A stretch of 64,000 nucleotides of DNA from Arcuatula senhousia (taxonomy: Eukaryota; Mollusca; Bivalvia; Mytilida; Mytilidae): the NCBI GenBank assembly GCA_963971305.1, contig OZ020308.1, positions 31,339,275 to 31,403,274 on the forward strand, written 5' to 3'. The notes under the pieces were generated by a model, which saw only the letters and a program-made list of their open reading frames with translations, ran no database searches and was not told the DNA's origin. Made by a program: the position numbers and the translations under genes. Below are positions 34,870 through 46,700 of the stretch, piece by piece (within the stretch, counting starts at the first letter, position 1; every line of letters starts with the position of its first letter).

Positions 34870-35225
34870 TACCTTAGACATTAGACATTATTTTATTTAG
34901 CCAATCAAGGACCTTTGCAGGCAATGACAATTAACATTTATGATTTAAAACAGTACATAACATACATTAGCATCTAATTGTTATACAAAATATATAATGC
35001 ATATGTGTGTGTTTGTGTGGAACAAGCATGGTTGACTATATGAAATTAAGAATAAGAATAGATGTACAGTATGTAAATGATATAGATATCCATGGAGATA
35101 TTCATCTCTCAGCTATGGACACCAAGGGACGGTGCTTAAGGAAACACTTTTATTTTTTAAAACAAATAGTGTTCCTCCTCGTGTCCAAAGCAGAAAACAC
35201 GAAAAGGAAAATTTAACATTGATCT
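34870..35225 (-). mobile_element. LINE 3'-end fragment
   Basis: TTATTTAGCCAATCAAGGAC and TTGCAGGCAATG resemble the 3' end of the 8240-12905 LINE. On the minus strand it ends in a short direct repeat AATGTCTAATGTCTAA, as many CR1/RTE-type LINEs do. The extent on the 35225 side is uncertain; no protein is readable. A 69-codon plus frame at 35007-35216 is not supported. Confidence 0.45.
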
Positions 35226-36756
35226 CAATGCTAAATACTTAAGAACCACGAATTTAAGAATCCACAAACCTATCAATTTTCATCAAACCACGAAATTGAT
35301 ACCCATGAAAATAAATGAATCCACAATATGTCTCCCAAACGAAGTTTAGAGACATGTTGTTTTTGCTCAGTTCTTATTATTCTTCTTCTTCTTATTATTT
35401 TTTTTGTCTCACCTGCGAGACTTAGGTATGGTGATTCCGGCGGCGGCGGGGCGGCATCCACAATTGTGAAAGTTTTTTGCTCAAGTCTGTTTTATGTGAA
35501 CATGTTATAGGACACCATTGATATTTGGCGTGCAGCTGCACTAGCATCAGTACAGATCAATTTCAAGAGGATTTGAGCTGTATGTCCCTGCAATCGTGGT
35601 CTACTGACTTTTAGATTTTACACTGTTTTTGCCATGTTAACCTTTTTTTTTTAAGTCTGTTTAACATGAAGCAGTTATAGTACACCATTAATATTTGGTG
35701 TGCAGTTGCATTAGCATCAGTACAGATCAATTCAAGAGGATTTAGGCTGTATGATCCTGCAGTTACGGTCTACTGACTTTGAGATTTTACACTGATTTGG
35801 CCAATGTTAACCTTTTTTCTTAAGTCTGTTTTACATGAAACAGTTATAGTATAACATTGATATTTGGTGTGCAGTTGCAGTAGCATCATTACAAATCAAT
35901 TCCAAGAGGATTTTAACTGTATGCTCCTGCAGTCAGGGTCTACTGACTTTGAGATTGTACACTGATTTTGCCATGTTAACCTTTTTTCGTAGCAAAATTG
36001 ATTGTCTGGAACTTTGTTGTCATTTGTATTTCGAACACACGTGAAGGTTAGCACTGCTGGTGGAGTTTAAATTCCCCGAGGTTAGCCCGCTCCGGCACCA
36101 ACACTTTTGAGTTGGAGAATACATCAAAGCTTTAAATTAGGTATCAGGACACTTCGGTACCTGGTCACCTCGGTACCTAGACACTTCGGTACTGGCTTAG
36201 ACATTTCGGTACTCGGTACTGGACAGTTCGGTACTAGGTATTGGACACTTCGGTACCGACAAAAAAAATGAATATTGCAACATTGGATAGTAATTTAATA
36301 ATAATGAGTGTTAAATTTACGATTTTTATTGGTATTTTAAGGGTAATGAATGGTAAATTGAAAACTAGCGACGTACACAAAGAAGTATGATATGTATGAC
36401 TATGATGGAAGTGAATATTTATGTTAGCTAGAATTAGTTTTTCAACTAGATTTTCTAGATCGGCTCATGTAAATATTTTTTTAATGATTGGTCGTTTATC
36501 TTTTTTTTTAATTCTGGTAACTAAATGAATATAATTCTGCTAATTGTGACCCCTATCATATGGCTTCTAATCTGAGACAATAATTAAATTAAATTTGAAA
36601 TTGGTCAATTTCCTGTTTTAACAGGACGCCCGCTGGCCGATAACTCTCGATAAGGAAATTTGTTTATTGTGACAAATATCAGTCTGTTCGCGTGGTGTTT
36701 GATTTTTTATTTTTCACCATCATTCAGATTTTATTAAATTACAAACAAAATAATAA

Positions 36757-38529
36757 ATAAAACGCTTCGAAAATGATACCAAACAATGTACGAGAAATAA
36801 TATATTCCATTGGTTAAGTAGTAAACGATTAGATATCATTTGTTTACAGGAAACTCACTGTACACAAAATGAAGAATTCCTCTGGGCGCGAGAATGGAAA
36901 GACGTAAATGGGGGATTAAGTATTTGGAACCCGGGTTCTAGTGAATCACGGGGTGTTGCAATTCTAATAAATAAAAACTTTAAACATGATATTGTAGAAA
37001 AACATCGTGATGACGATGGTCGACTACTGAATCTCGAATTATCATCATGCGATACCAAGATTTTGGTAAATGCGATTTACGCACCGAACAACGCAGAGCG
37101 TAGAATACAATTTTTTAAAGATATCAATTTAAGTGATAATGAAGCTGATATATTTAATTTGATTTTAGGCGATTTTAATTGTGCTTTGGACAGAAACCTA
37201 GACCGACATCCAATGCACAAAAGGGACGATCTGGGTTTGGTCGAAATCACTCGAATGATTATTAGTCAAGGACTATGTGACATTTGGCGTGATCTGCACC
37301 CAAACACAAATCGTTACACATTTAAAAGGAATAATTCAAAATCAAGAATTGATTACATCCTAGTAAGCAAATCGTTAAGTAGTAATGTATCTAAAGTCAA
37401 AATATTACACTTTCCATTTAGTGATCATGATCTAGTTACAGCCAATATTAAAATGAATAAAATTGAAAGAGGCCCAGGAGTCTGGGTAATGAATGAAAAC
37501 ACTATTAAAAGCGATGAATTCAAAAATAGTTTTAATATTTTATGGGCCAAAATGGTTAATAAAATAAACGAATATCCAAACCTTAGATTATGGTGGGATA
37601 TTACAAAAAGTAACATAAAAGCATTATGTATTGAAATCTCAACCATGCTCAATGTCAATAATAAACGTTTAAAAGAAATGGAAAACAAACTTGAGGATTT
37701 AAAATTAAAATCCGAAACACGGCCAAATGCTCAACTCATAACACATTTAGAAAATGAAATTAAAAACGTGTATGAAAAGAAGGCAGACGCTGCAAGATTA
37801 CGATCTAAAAGTAAATGGTTTGAAGAGGGAGAAAAATCTTCCAGTTACTTTTTTCAACTCGAAAAAAATAACGGTCAAGAAAAATTATGGAATAAAATTA
37901 AATGTGAAGATGGGTCCATAAAATCAGATATAGACTCTATTTTAAAGGAGCAAATATTTTTTTATGAGAATCTTTTTTCTTCAGAAGGTTGGGATGAAGA
38001 AAAAGGGAGGTCGTTATTATCACATGTCAATAATCATTTGGATGGGGATGACAAAATGATGTTGGAATCTGAAATAACGGACGAAGAAATCGAAAATTCG
38101 GTTAAAGTACTCAAACCAAATAAATCTCCAGGAGAGGATGGCATTATTTCCTCCTTTTATCAATTATATTGGGAGAAAATAAAATATCACTTCTCCTTAG
38201 TGGTCAAAGAAATATTTCAATCAAGTACCCTATGTGAAAGCCAAAATAGGGGAATTATTACACTTATTTACAAAGCAGGAGAAAGGGAATTACTAAAAAA
38301 TTGGAGACCCTTAACAGTACTAAATTGTGATTATAAAATAGTTGCTAAGATATTGTCTTGTCGATTAAAAGATGTTCTGCCGAAGATAATACATTCTGAC
38401 CAGAAAGGATTTGTCAAAGGTAGAAATATCTCCGAAGCGAATCGGCTGTTACAAGATATTATTAGTTATGTTGATAAGGAAGACGAAGAAGGTGTCATTG
38501 TTTTTTTAGATCAGCAAAAAAGCATTTGA
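36757..38529 (+). pseudogene. LINE endonuclease and RT N-terminal half
   Basis: The frame is open from 36757, before the first candidate start at 37063. It reads IFHWLSSKRLDIICLQETHC (Glu of the endonuclease metal site), GVAILINKNF, NAIYAPN, LILGDFNCALDR, RIDYILVS and FSDHDLV (Ser-Asp-His). A Lys-rich linker follows, then the RT start KPNKSPGEDGIISSFYQLYW, RPLTVLNCDYKIVAKILSCR, HSDQKGFVKGRNISE and VIVFLD. The frame breaks inside RT motif A: QQKSI-stop in place of Q-KAFDRMEW, caused by one extra A in the run at 38516-38521. L1/Tx1-type order. Confidence 0.9.
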
Positions 38530-38533
38530 TCGA

Positions 38534-40534
38534 ATGGAATGGGGGTGGTTAAACGAATTCATGAAAACATTTAACTTTGGGGAAAACTTTCGTGGGTGGA
38601 TTAACATGCTACTTAAAGAGGCAAAAACTTGTATTAAGACTAATGGCTATTTATCTAAGTATATTTCCATCACACGGTCGGCCCGACAGGGCTGTCCAAT
38701 AGCCCCTCTTTTGTACGTTTTACAAGCTGAGCCACTGGCTTGCTCGATACGAGCTTGTCCTGATATAGAAGGAATCAGATTGCCCGGAAATATTGAAACG
38801 AAACTTAGTTTATTCGCAGATGACACTCAACTTCTTGCGCGAAACGAGACATCCGTCAAAAAGGCCTTTGAAATATTGGAGACCTACGAAGGCGCGTCTG
38901 GCGCAAAAATAAATTATGACAAAACAAAAGGGTTGTTCATAGGTCGGCTTAAGGGTAGCAATCCAAGGTTTAAAACAATTAAATGGATAAAAACAAACGT
39001 AAAAACACTAGGAGTGCATCATGGCTATGAAATTAACGATGAACTCATTTGGAGACCAAAAATAAATAAAATTAAAAGCTGTTTGCAAATCTGGAAAACT
39101 AGAAATCTTACCCTAGAAGGGAAAACATTAATAATAAAAAACTTTATTGTTTCCCTAATAGGGTATGAAATTGAAATGCGTGGAATTCCAGATATCTATC
39201 TTAAAGAAATCAACCAACTAATATGGGGATTTATATGGGACAACAAAGTTCCACAATTAAGCAGACAAGTGTGCTGTATGAAATCAAAAGAAGGGGGGTT
39301 TAATATGATAAATATATATTCATTTGTTAAAAGTCGACAAATAAAATTTCTATACAAACTTATACACTCAGAACTCGAATCTTGGAATGCCTTGGGTAAA
39401 CATTGGTTAAAACAATATGACGAGATAAGCGGCCAAGAATTTTTCTTATGCATATGTTCCAACTTAAGTGCACTAAATATTGGACAAATCCCTTCATATT
39501 ACAAAGCCGCTTTAAACTCACTGTCCGAGCTCCGAGCAAAATATAAACCAACTAATATGAATGAAGTGCTAAATACAAATATATTTTGTAATAATGATAT
39601 TCAATTTGCTAATAGACCATTATTTTTTCGGTCCTTTCTTAGAAGCAATATATTTAAAATTAGGGATATTTGGAGCAGTATGGAAAATGATTTTAGGAAT
39701 TGTAATACGATCTATAACGCTTTAAACGATAAACGTAACTGCATAGCCGAGTTTTCTAAAATCAAAGCCGCTATACCCAAAGAATATATTCAAATACTTC
39801 GAGGCACAAATATAAATGTCCTTCGCTATAAGCCATTACCAATCAATCTGAAGGAATTAGAATTTTATGATAAATTAGAAAAAATGATAACGTTTGACAA
39901 ATTGAAATCAAAAGAAATTCAAATCTTATTTAACGAGAAAGCAAAACCAAATTGTGAAACTAAATGGGAAAGAAAATATGGAAATGGGATACCATGGCCT
40001 AACATCTGGGCAGTCATAAACAAAATAAAAATAAAAAATAAAATAAAAGAATTTCATTTTAAATCAGTACACAATATCGTTTTTACTGAATTCAGACTCA
40101 ATGAATTCGGAATGTCCCAAACGAATGGACTATGTCACTTTTGTAAACACCACCTTGAAACTCAGATCCATTTATTTTACAATTGTAAGAAGGTATATCC
40201 CGTTATACAATATCTACAAAGTCTTTTTACAGAAATTCTAGATTTGGCAGATATTACTCTTGTGGAACAAAATATTATTTTAGGACTCAACGGAAATTCC
40301 GAAATACAAGCCTATTTAGGTAATGCAATTATTATGATATCAAAGTGGATTATTTGGAAAACGAGAAACAAAATAAAATTCGAAAATAAAACTTTTTCAG
40401 CCATCTCAGTTATAAACCTTATTAAAATAGAATTAAAGGATAATTTTGATCTTTTGATAAATTGTCGTATTAAAATAAGCAGAGAAATAGAAATAGCTAT
40501 ACGCCGATTACTATCATCAAATTCAGCGCAATAA
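38534..40534 (+). pseudogene. LINE RT C-terminal half and zinc-binding domain
   Basis: Continues the element one base out of phase (its frame in fact includes KKAFDR just upstream). It reads SARQGCPIAPLLYVLQAEPL (motif B) and LSLFADDTQLLA (motif C, FADD), then KTLGVHHGYEIND, a long RT connection domain, and GLCHFCKHHLETQIHLFYNC with the C-x2-C...H-x4-C zinc-binding pattern. It ends SNSAQ-TAA. The whole 666-codon frame is clean, so the single A-run shift is the only coding lesion seen in this LINE. Minus frames at 39196-39551 are shadows. Confidence 0.9.
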
Positions 40535-40820
40535 TTTTTTTGTTACATGATTATTATCACACATGAACAAGTTGTAGTTTAATATATCTATATAACCATA
40601 GATATCTATGATATAACTATATCTATTATATAATATACTTACATTTCTATGATAATATATCCTTACATTAAAAATGAACATGAGTTAAGCACGTGCGCAC
40701 ACATGTATGATAAGGTTGAATGATTTTCAGATGTATTACATTATTTATTTTGAGGTTTATTATTGGACCATTTCTCTCCCGCTTATCCATGGGCGTGGCT
40801 GAGTTAGTGTAACACATGGC

Positions 40821-40852
40821 CCCTCAGTGCGCTTTCCCTGGGCCACTGAGGG
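40821..40852 (+). promoter_or_regulatory. LINE 3' UTR stem-loop
   Basis: CCCTCAGTG pairs perfectly with CACTGAGGG across a 14-nt loop, about 40 nt before the poly(A) tail. Stem-loops at this position are recognised by the RT in some LINEs; for this element that is an inference. Confidence 0.6.
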
Positions 40853-41553
40853 AAATGTAACAGGATGAAATAAAATAAATAATTGTATATTTAAAAAAAA
40901 AAAAAAAAAAAAAAAAGAAATTCAGCTATCTAAAGATACTTTTACATTTGAATTTGCTGTAGAAACACCAAAGTTTAATCGAGAGGATCCTAGATCTTCA
41001 TAAGAACGACACTGTTATTTTCAGCCATTTCATATGTTTTATAGGATGATTCGATTCTCTTCGTTATGATTTTCTCAGTTCTAATTGAGAAATAAAAATT
41101 ACAAGTGTTTAATGGGAGTAATTAATTGCATATTAAAAATCATCAAAAATAATTACAATTATCAAAGTAGCCGACAACCAACTTCCACTAAGTAATCAAA
41201 CTTATTATATTGAATTTTATGACTGAAAATATCATTTATTTATAAAAAATAATGAAATAAAAATTTTATTTTTCAAGTACCGAAATGACTAGTACCGAGT
41301 ACCGAGGTGACTAGTACCGAGTACCGAAGTGTCTTATTTAATCGGTACCGAGGTGACCAGGTACCGAGGTGACTAGGATTCTTAAATTATCCGTCTAAAT
41401 TTCAAAATTGTCTAAACCCTAAGGTTCTTCCTACCCCAGACATAGGTTGAATATCTTAGTAATAATTTGGGTCCCCAGTTTGGTATTTTTGGTTATACTG
41501 TTCTATGCTCTTCATATTCATACAGTGTTTGGCATTTTCAATATTTTGGTAGA

Positions 41554-41597
41554 GCGCCTCTGATGAGTCTTGAATAGACGAAACGCGCGTCAGGCGT
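41554..41597 (+). ncRNA. Type I hammerhead ribozyme, intact core
   Basis: Stem I GCGCCT (41554-41559) pairs AGGCGT (41592-41597); core CTGATGA 41560-41566; stem II GTC/GAC with loop TTGAATA; GAAA at 41580-41583; two-base-pair stem III closed by GCGC; cleavage triplet GTC with C at 41591. All invariant core positions are present. The very short stem III is typical of hammerheads in Penelope-like elements and retrozymes, where it processes multimeric RNA into monomers. Confidence 0.88.
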
Positions 41598-41935
41598 AGC
41601 AAAATTTATTGTCTGGAACTTTGTTGTCATTTGTATTCCTAAGTCTGTTTAACATGAAGCAGTAACAGTACACCATTGATATTTGATGTGCGGTTGTATT
41701 AGCATCACTACAAATCAATTCCAAGAGGATTTTATCTGTATGCTCCTGTAGTCACGGTCTACTGACTTTGAAATTATATTTTCATTTGGCGTAATGTGGA
41801 TGATGTAGAAATTTTTAACCATGGAAGTAAGATGTTTATATTACTTCTATGTTTTTAACATTGTGATCTTTAATTTTTTATTTTCTTTATATTGTGTCCA
41901 ATTGCAACAGGCGAGACATATCTCTGGGTTAACTG

Positions 41936-42289
41936 TTTATTCTTCTTTCCGGGCGCGTTTTTCTACATTTGTCTGTGGCGTTGCTCAGAAACCAATAGAC
42001 GGAATAGCTTGATATCATATGACTTGATAGGCCCATACTCCTAGATGATCCTCCCGGAAAAAAAATTAATATGTTGTTGGGAAGGAGGAAAAATATATTT
42101 TGGGGGTCTCAAAAAGGGCTGGGGTTTTGCAAAATTTAACTATAGAAGTCTATGGGAAAGTGATACATGTATAACTTGATAATGTGCCATCTAAAACTTG
42201 GAAATACTGTGTTACCTCAGATATTTAAGTTTTCATACCTGGCCACATTTAGTGGTGAGGTATTATGTAATACCATCTGCTTCATTGTC
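41936..42289. other. Intron sequence, nothing recognised
   Basis: Includes a run of A/T and G-rich sequence but no gene or clear repeat. Confidence 0.5.
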
Positions 42290-43370
42290 TAAAGGGGGGG
42301 TCATACCCCTGCCCCTCATATGACAAAATATTAAATATTCTGAAAACCATTGAGATCCCCACCCTATAACCATATATATTATTACTCCTTATGATAAGAC
42401 AAATCATTTAGTAGTATTGGGGGTCTGAGGGGGGGGTCATGCCCCACCCCCCTCAAATGACAAAATACTAAAATTCTAAAAACCATTGAGATCCTCACCC
42501 TATAACCATGCATAATTTTACTCCTTATGATAAGACAAATCATTTAGTAGTATTGGGGGTCTGAGGGGGGGGTCATGCCCCATCCCCCTCAAATGACAAA
42601 ATACTAAAATTCTGAAAACCATTGAGATCCTCACCCTATAACCATACATAATTTTACTCCTTATGATAAGACAAATCATTTGGTACCATAGGGGGTCTGA
42701 GGGGGGGGTCATGTTCCACCCTTTTAATGACAAAATACTAAATATTCTAAAAACTATTGAGATCCCCACCCTATAACCATATATATTTATACCCCTTATG
42801 ATAAGACGAATTATTTGGCACCATAGGGGGTCTGAGGGGGTGGTCATGTCCGACCGCCTCAAATGACAAAATACTAAATATCCTGAAAACCATTGAGATC
42901 CCCACCCTACAACCATATATATTATTACTCCTTATGATAAGACGAATCATTTGGTACCATAGGAGGTCTGAGCGGGGGGGTCATGCCTAACCCCCTATAA
43001 TGACAAAATACTAGATATTCTGAAAACCATTGAGATCCCCACCCTGTAACCATATATATTATTATTCCTTATGATAAGACCAATCATTTGGTATCAAAGG
43101 GGGTCTGAGAAGGTCACGCCCCACCCCCCTCAAATGACTAAGTACTTAATATTATGAAAACCATTGAGATCCCCACCCTTTATCCATATATATTATTACT
43201 CATTATGATAAGACAAATCATTTTGTACCATATGATGGTCTGAGGGGGGGGGGTCATGCCCCACCTCCTTAAATGACAAAATACTAAATATTCTGAAAAC
43301 CATTGAGATCCCCACCCTATAGTCATATATATTATTACTCCTTATGATAAGACGAATCATTTTTTTACCA
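42290..43370. repeat. ~136-bp tandem array before the giant exon
   Basis: About eight units with AACCATTGAGATCCCCACCC, TATAACCATATATATTATTA, CTTATGATAAGACAAATCAT and a GGGGGTCTGAGGGGGGGGTC G-run. Spacing between AACCATTGAG copies is 133-137 bp. Minus-strand frames at 42518-42916 and 43196-43417 are repeat translations. The array ends about 420 bp before the acceptor. Confidence 0.9.
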
Positions 43371-43787
43371 TATGAGGGAGGTAAATAACTTGTGTTTATA
43401 GGGGAACCCTTGCCCAAATTTTTCCATGAGATTAATGAGGCTTCGTTTAGAAGACATTCGAAACTGCATCCAGTTTCAATTACACCTTGTCATTGAAAAG
43501 GATTTGTCATTTTATATTTTGTGAATAAGTTCAGAGAAACAAATTTTACACATTTCTAAAAGTTTCTTAACATTTGAACAAATTTAAAAAATCCTGATCA
43601 AAGAATGATAAATTAAGTTGATTTATACGTATCAGAAGTTAACATTCATTTATAGTTTACCAATAGTATAGTGTTAATGTAACAGGATATAATAATTACA
43701 AAGACACGTCCAAAACCAAGCTGTACCCTCCACATGACAAGGGCTCAACTGATTGTCTGTTTCTGATTTTAAGTCTTTTAATTGCAG
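43371..43787. other. Intron 3 end
   Basis: Unique AT-rich sequence and the acceptor, a pyrimidine tract CTTTTAATTGCAG. Confidence 0.6.
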
Positions 43788-46700
43788 GTATGTTTCAACT
43801 TACAATGATGGGACCACAATATCTTCCAACATTATTAAAAAACCTATTTCGAGCCAGTTTTACTGAAGTTGACGGCAATGGATTTGTTTCTGCTCATAAA
43901 GACCATGGTAAAGAGTGGATAGAAGCACTTTGGAAAGAGGTAGCAGATGGTGAATATCAAAACTTGTCTGAATTTGAAGAAGTTCCTCTCATTCCTTATA
44001 TCCCTCCTAATGGTGAGTCTGACAATGAACATTTGCATTTCTTTAAATTGAAAGGAAATTATATGTTAGCTCACACAGAAGACAATGAATTGAACCTTCC
44101 TGGATGTATTAGCTTTATTCTTAAGCTAATTGATGTACGCCTATTTTTTCCACATCAAATCAAATTTCCTGATGGTCTTGTCATAGGAAAGTACATACTT
44201 AGACCCACACCAGTCAATGTTTTCAGCTTATTGAAGGAAGCCTTTTTGTCTGTAGATGTTGAGGAGCTTGCTGAAAGGATAGAAGAAGAGTGTACGCCTG
44301 ATGAGATGATTTCCATAGGGCAATACTTTTTAGAGCATTTGATTGACATTCCAAGCGAAATCCATAAACTTTTATGGCATTTGAAAATCTTCCAACAGTC
44401 AAGAGATCAGATAGTATCTGAATTGGTGTCTTTAGCTGAAAACCAGAATATGGTTGATCACTTTGCTTTTCCAAAGACCATTAGGTACCCACAAAAGTTT
44501 CTAAAGCATAAATTTGTTGATCTGGCAAAACTGTTGGGCGCAACACTGATAGGAGAAAGCAAGTGCGTCGAGGATACTCTAAGGCTGATGAACGACGAAG
44601 AAAACGATTATTCAGAAGACGAAAAGGTACAGATGATGAAGTACCTACAAGAAAAATCTTATGTTACCAAAGAGGACACAATACTTAACCTAGCACGATC
44701 TGTGTTGTTCATACCATCATCTGATAGGAATGTACATCATGCTGGTCATCTGTTCAACCCAAGATCAAAGACACTGACTGATATGTTTGATGGACAAACT
44801 GGTATATTTCCAGATGAAAAGTTTCTTATAAACAATGGTTTTGATATAGCGTTTCTAGAAAAGCTCGGACTTAAAGGTGAAGATGAACTTTGTGCTGATG
44901 ATATGATCAATATTGCAAAGCATATACATAATGCACAAACAAGTGAAGGAGGAGAAATACAATGCCTTAGAAAAGTCAATGCCTTCATTACTTTTATGAA
45001 AAGTCATACAGAGGTAATTTGTGATAGAGCTCTAGAAGAGATATCAGAGTTAAATTGGGTTCTTAGCAGTGAAAGCAGACCAGATGGATACCCAGAGAAC
45101 CTCAAGTGGTGGAAAAGAGATCGATTGTTTACTCCGAACGAGGTGAAAAGTATTGAACTCAAACATCTGATTGGATCCGTCAGTCCATTAGTTGATTCCG
45201 ACCTGTATGCAGATAAGGTTAAGGCGTATTTTAAATGGAATGACATTTCAGATGAGAAACAGATTCTAGAGCACTTCCAAAATGTTATAGACTCTTTTCA
45301 ACCAAGTCAAAATGCTGAATACATGCTAATCGTCAGAGATATCTTAAAGTTTTGCCACAAGAGAGACAAAAGAAATGACCATGATCAGTTGTTTGAATGC
45401 TTGAAAACTATGTGCTGCATCCCAACAAACAAAAATAAGCTGGAATATCCTGAGAAAGTTGTTAAGCAAATCGATCCAAGTCAAATAAATTATAACCTTG
45501 AACCATACATATATGAAATGGCTACAGAAGTCTTACCATTTTCCTTAACATTGATTGACCTTGGTATGAAGGAGAAAATCAACTTTGACATTCTTAAAGA
45601 TCTCCTCAAAAGAATCAAAGAGAAGTATGAAGCAGAAGAGGAGGAAGATCAAGGCTCCAGAGATGTTGCTTCAGACAGAAAAACTGTTGCAAATGTATTG
45701 CGAACAATTGTAGAAATGAAGCTAGACAAAACGCTTTTGACAGATATGCTTGTACCTATCATGTCAGAAAACAAAGATAGAATAGAATTTGAAATTGTAG
45801 AGAAGTGTACATATGCGCCAGGAAAGAGTGATTTGTCCTTTACATTAGCCATTCAAGATGATGACCAAAGTGAGAGTGATAAAATCGTTTACATTCATAA
45901 CACTATAAAAGACATTGCACAAGAGCTTGGAGTTGCATCGATTACAAAACGTTTTATGATGGATCAAAACACAAAACCAATGGCTTGGGGCCAAGAAGAA
46001 AAGCTAACTTTAAGAATATCTGGTCTACTAGACAGCTACACAGATGGACTTGCAGTTCCAAAAGAGCTCATTCAGAATGCTGACGATGCAGGTGCTTCAA
46101 AGGTGTGTTTTCTTTATGACGAAAGAGACAATTTTGATGCAAGAGACAATTTATTTGACCCTGGTATGGCAGAATGCCAAGGACCTGCTTTATGGGTGTA
46201 CAATGACGCAGTTTTTGAAGAAAAAGATTTTAAAAACATTATTGCACTTGGTGGAAAAACAAAACTTGAAGACACTTCTAAGATTGGAAAATTTGTTCTA
46301 GGTTTTTGCTCAGTGTACAACCTTACAGATGTTCCTAGCTTTATAAGCAAAAACACACTAGTGATACTTGACCCACACCTCGATCATCTTGGAGAAGCCG
46401 CTATTGGCACAAATCCAGGCCTACGGGTACCTCTAACAAGTAGCTGTAAAAAGAAGTTTTCCGATCAATTTAAACCCTTTAATAATGTGTTTGGATGCAA
46501 TCTAAGTCAGAAGGATGAATATCGGGCCACGTTGTTTAGACTTCCACTGAGGACAAGCAAACAGACGGGTAGAAGTGAAATTAAATCTCTCCATTACACC
46601 AAAAGGGAAGTAGTGGAGTTATTACAGAAGTTTATCGAAGCAGCTGGAAATCTTTTGCTTTTCACACAGAGTGTTACAGAAGTTAGTATTTACCATCTTG

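Larger units (their letters stand above)
36590..40916 (+). mobile_element. L1/Tx1-like LINE with poly(A) tail
   Basis: Plus-strand endonuclease plus RT, a 3' UTR with a 9-bp hairpin (40821-40829 with 40844-40852), AATAAA at ~40869 and a 24-A tail at 40893-40916. The 5' boundary is approximate (36590-36760) and no ORF1 is seen, so it is 5'-truncated. A candidate flank GAAATT (36597 and 40917) is too short to trust as a target duplication. It is the innermost, hence youngest, insertion of the nest. Confidence 0.85.
36140..41381. mobile_element. TIR transposon with 8-bp target duplication and TTCGGTACC repeats
   Basis: TTAAATTA flanks both ends (36132-36139 and 41382-41389); the retrozyme copy at 25598 shows the same site uninterrupted (CTTTAAATTATCTG). 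Both ends carry inverted arrays of a ~14-bp motif (GACACTTCGGTACC and variants), with 23 bp perfectly inverted between 36155-36177 and 41344-41366. An 8-bp duplication fits hAT- or Mutator-type transposases. Without the L1-like insertion it is about 0.9 kb and non-coding. Confidence 0.85.
35988..41637 (+). mobile_element. Hammerhead retrozyme, interrupted by a TIR element
   Basis: A 43-bp direct repeat (CGTAGCAAAATT...CTTTGTTGTCATTTGTATT) lies at 35988-36030 and 41595-41637. The first copy begins about 3 nt downstream of the position matching the hammerhead cleavage site. Removing the 5242-bp insertion plus one TSD leaves about 400 bp, a monomer of about 357 bp plus the partial second copy. 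This head-to-tail arrangement is what is known for metazoan retrozymes mobilised by Penelope-like elements. No ORF belongs to it. Confidence 0.82.
35405..41935 (+). mobile_element. Outer hairpin-ended repeat of a four-level nest
   Basis: Starts with GTCTCACCTGCGAGAC (GTCTC/GAGAC hairpin) and a GGCGGCGGCGGGGCGG run. Then come ~170-bp tandem units (TTGATATTTGGTGTGCAGTT, CGGTCTACTGACTTTGAGAT) to 35987. It resumes after the inserted retrozyme at 41638 (CCTAAGTCTGTTTAACATGA) and ends at 41909-41935 in CAGGCGAGACATATCTCTGG and GTTAACTG. The same start/end pair bounds 62977-63888. Without the insertion it would be about 880 bp. Non-coding; 35328-35510 is a spurious frame. Confidence 0.75.
32361..43787 (+). 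other. Sacsin-like intron 3 (11.4 kb)
   Basis: GT donor at 32361; acceptor TTTTAATTGCAG ends at 43787. It contains a SINE, Penelope-like and LINE tail fragments, the four-level nested insertion and a 136-bp tandem array, listed separately. No sacsin-like exon was seen inside. Confidence 0.8.

Noticed and set aside
36597..40922. GAAATT as target duplication of the L1-like LINE
   Set aside because: Only 6 bp of common AT-rich sequence and the 5' end of the LINE is not fixed.
42518..43417. 132- and 73-codon minus frames
   Set aside because: Translations of the 136-bp tandem array.
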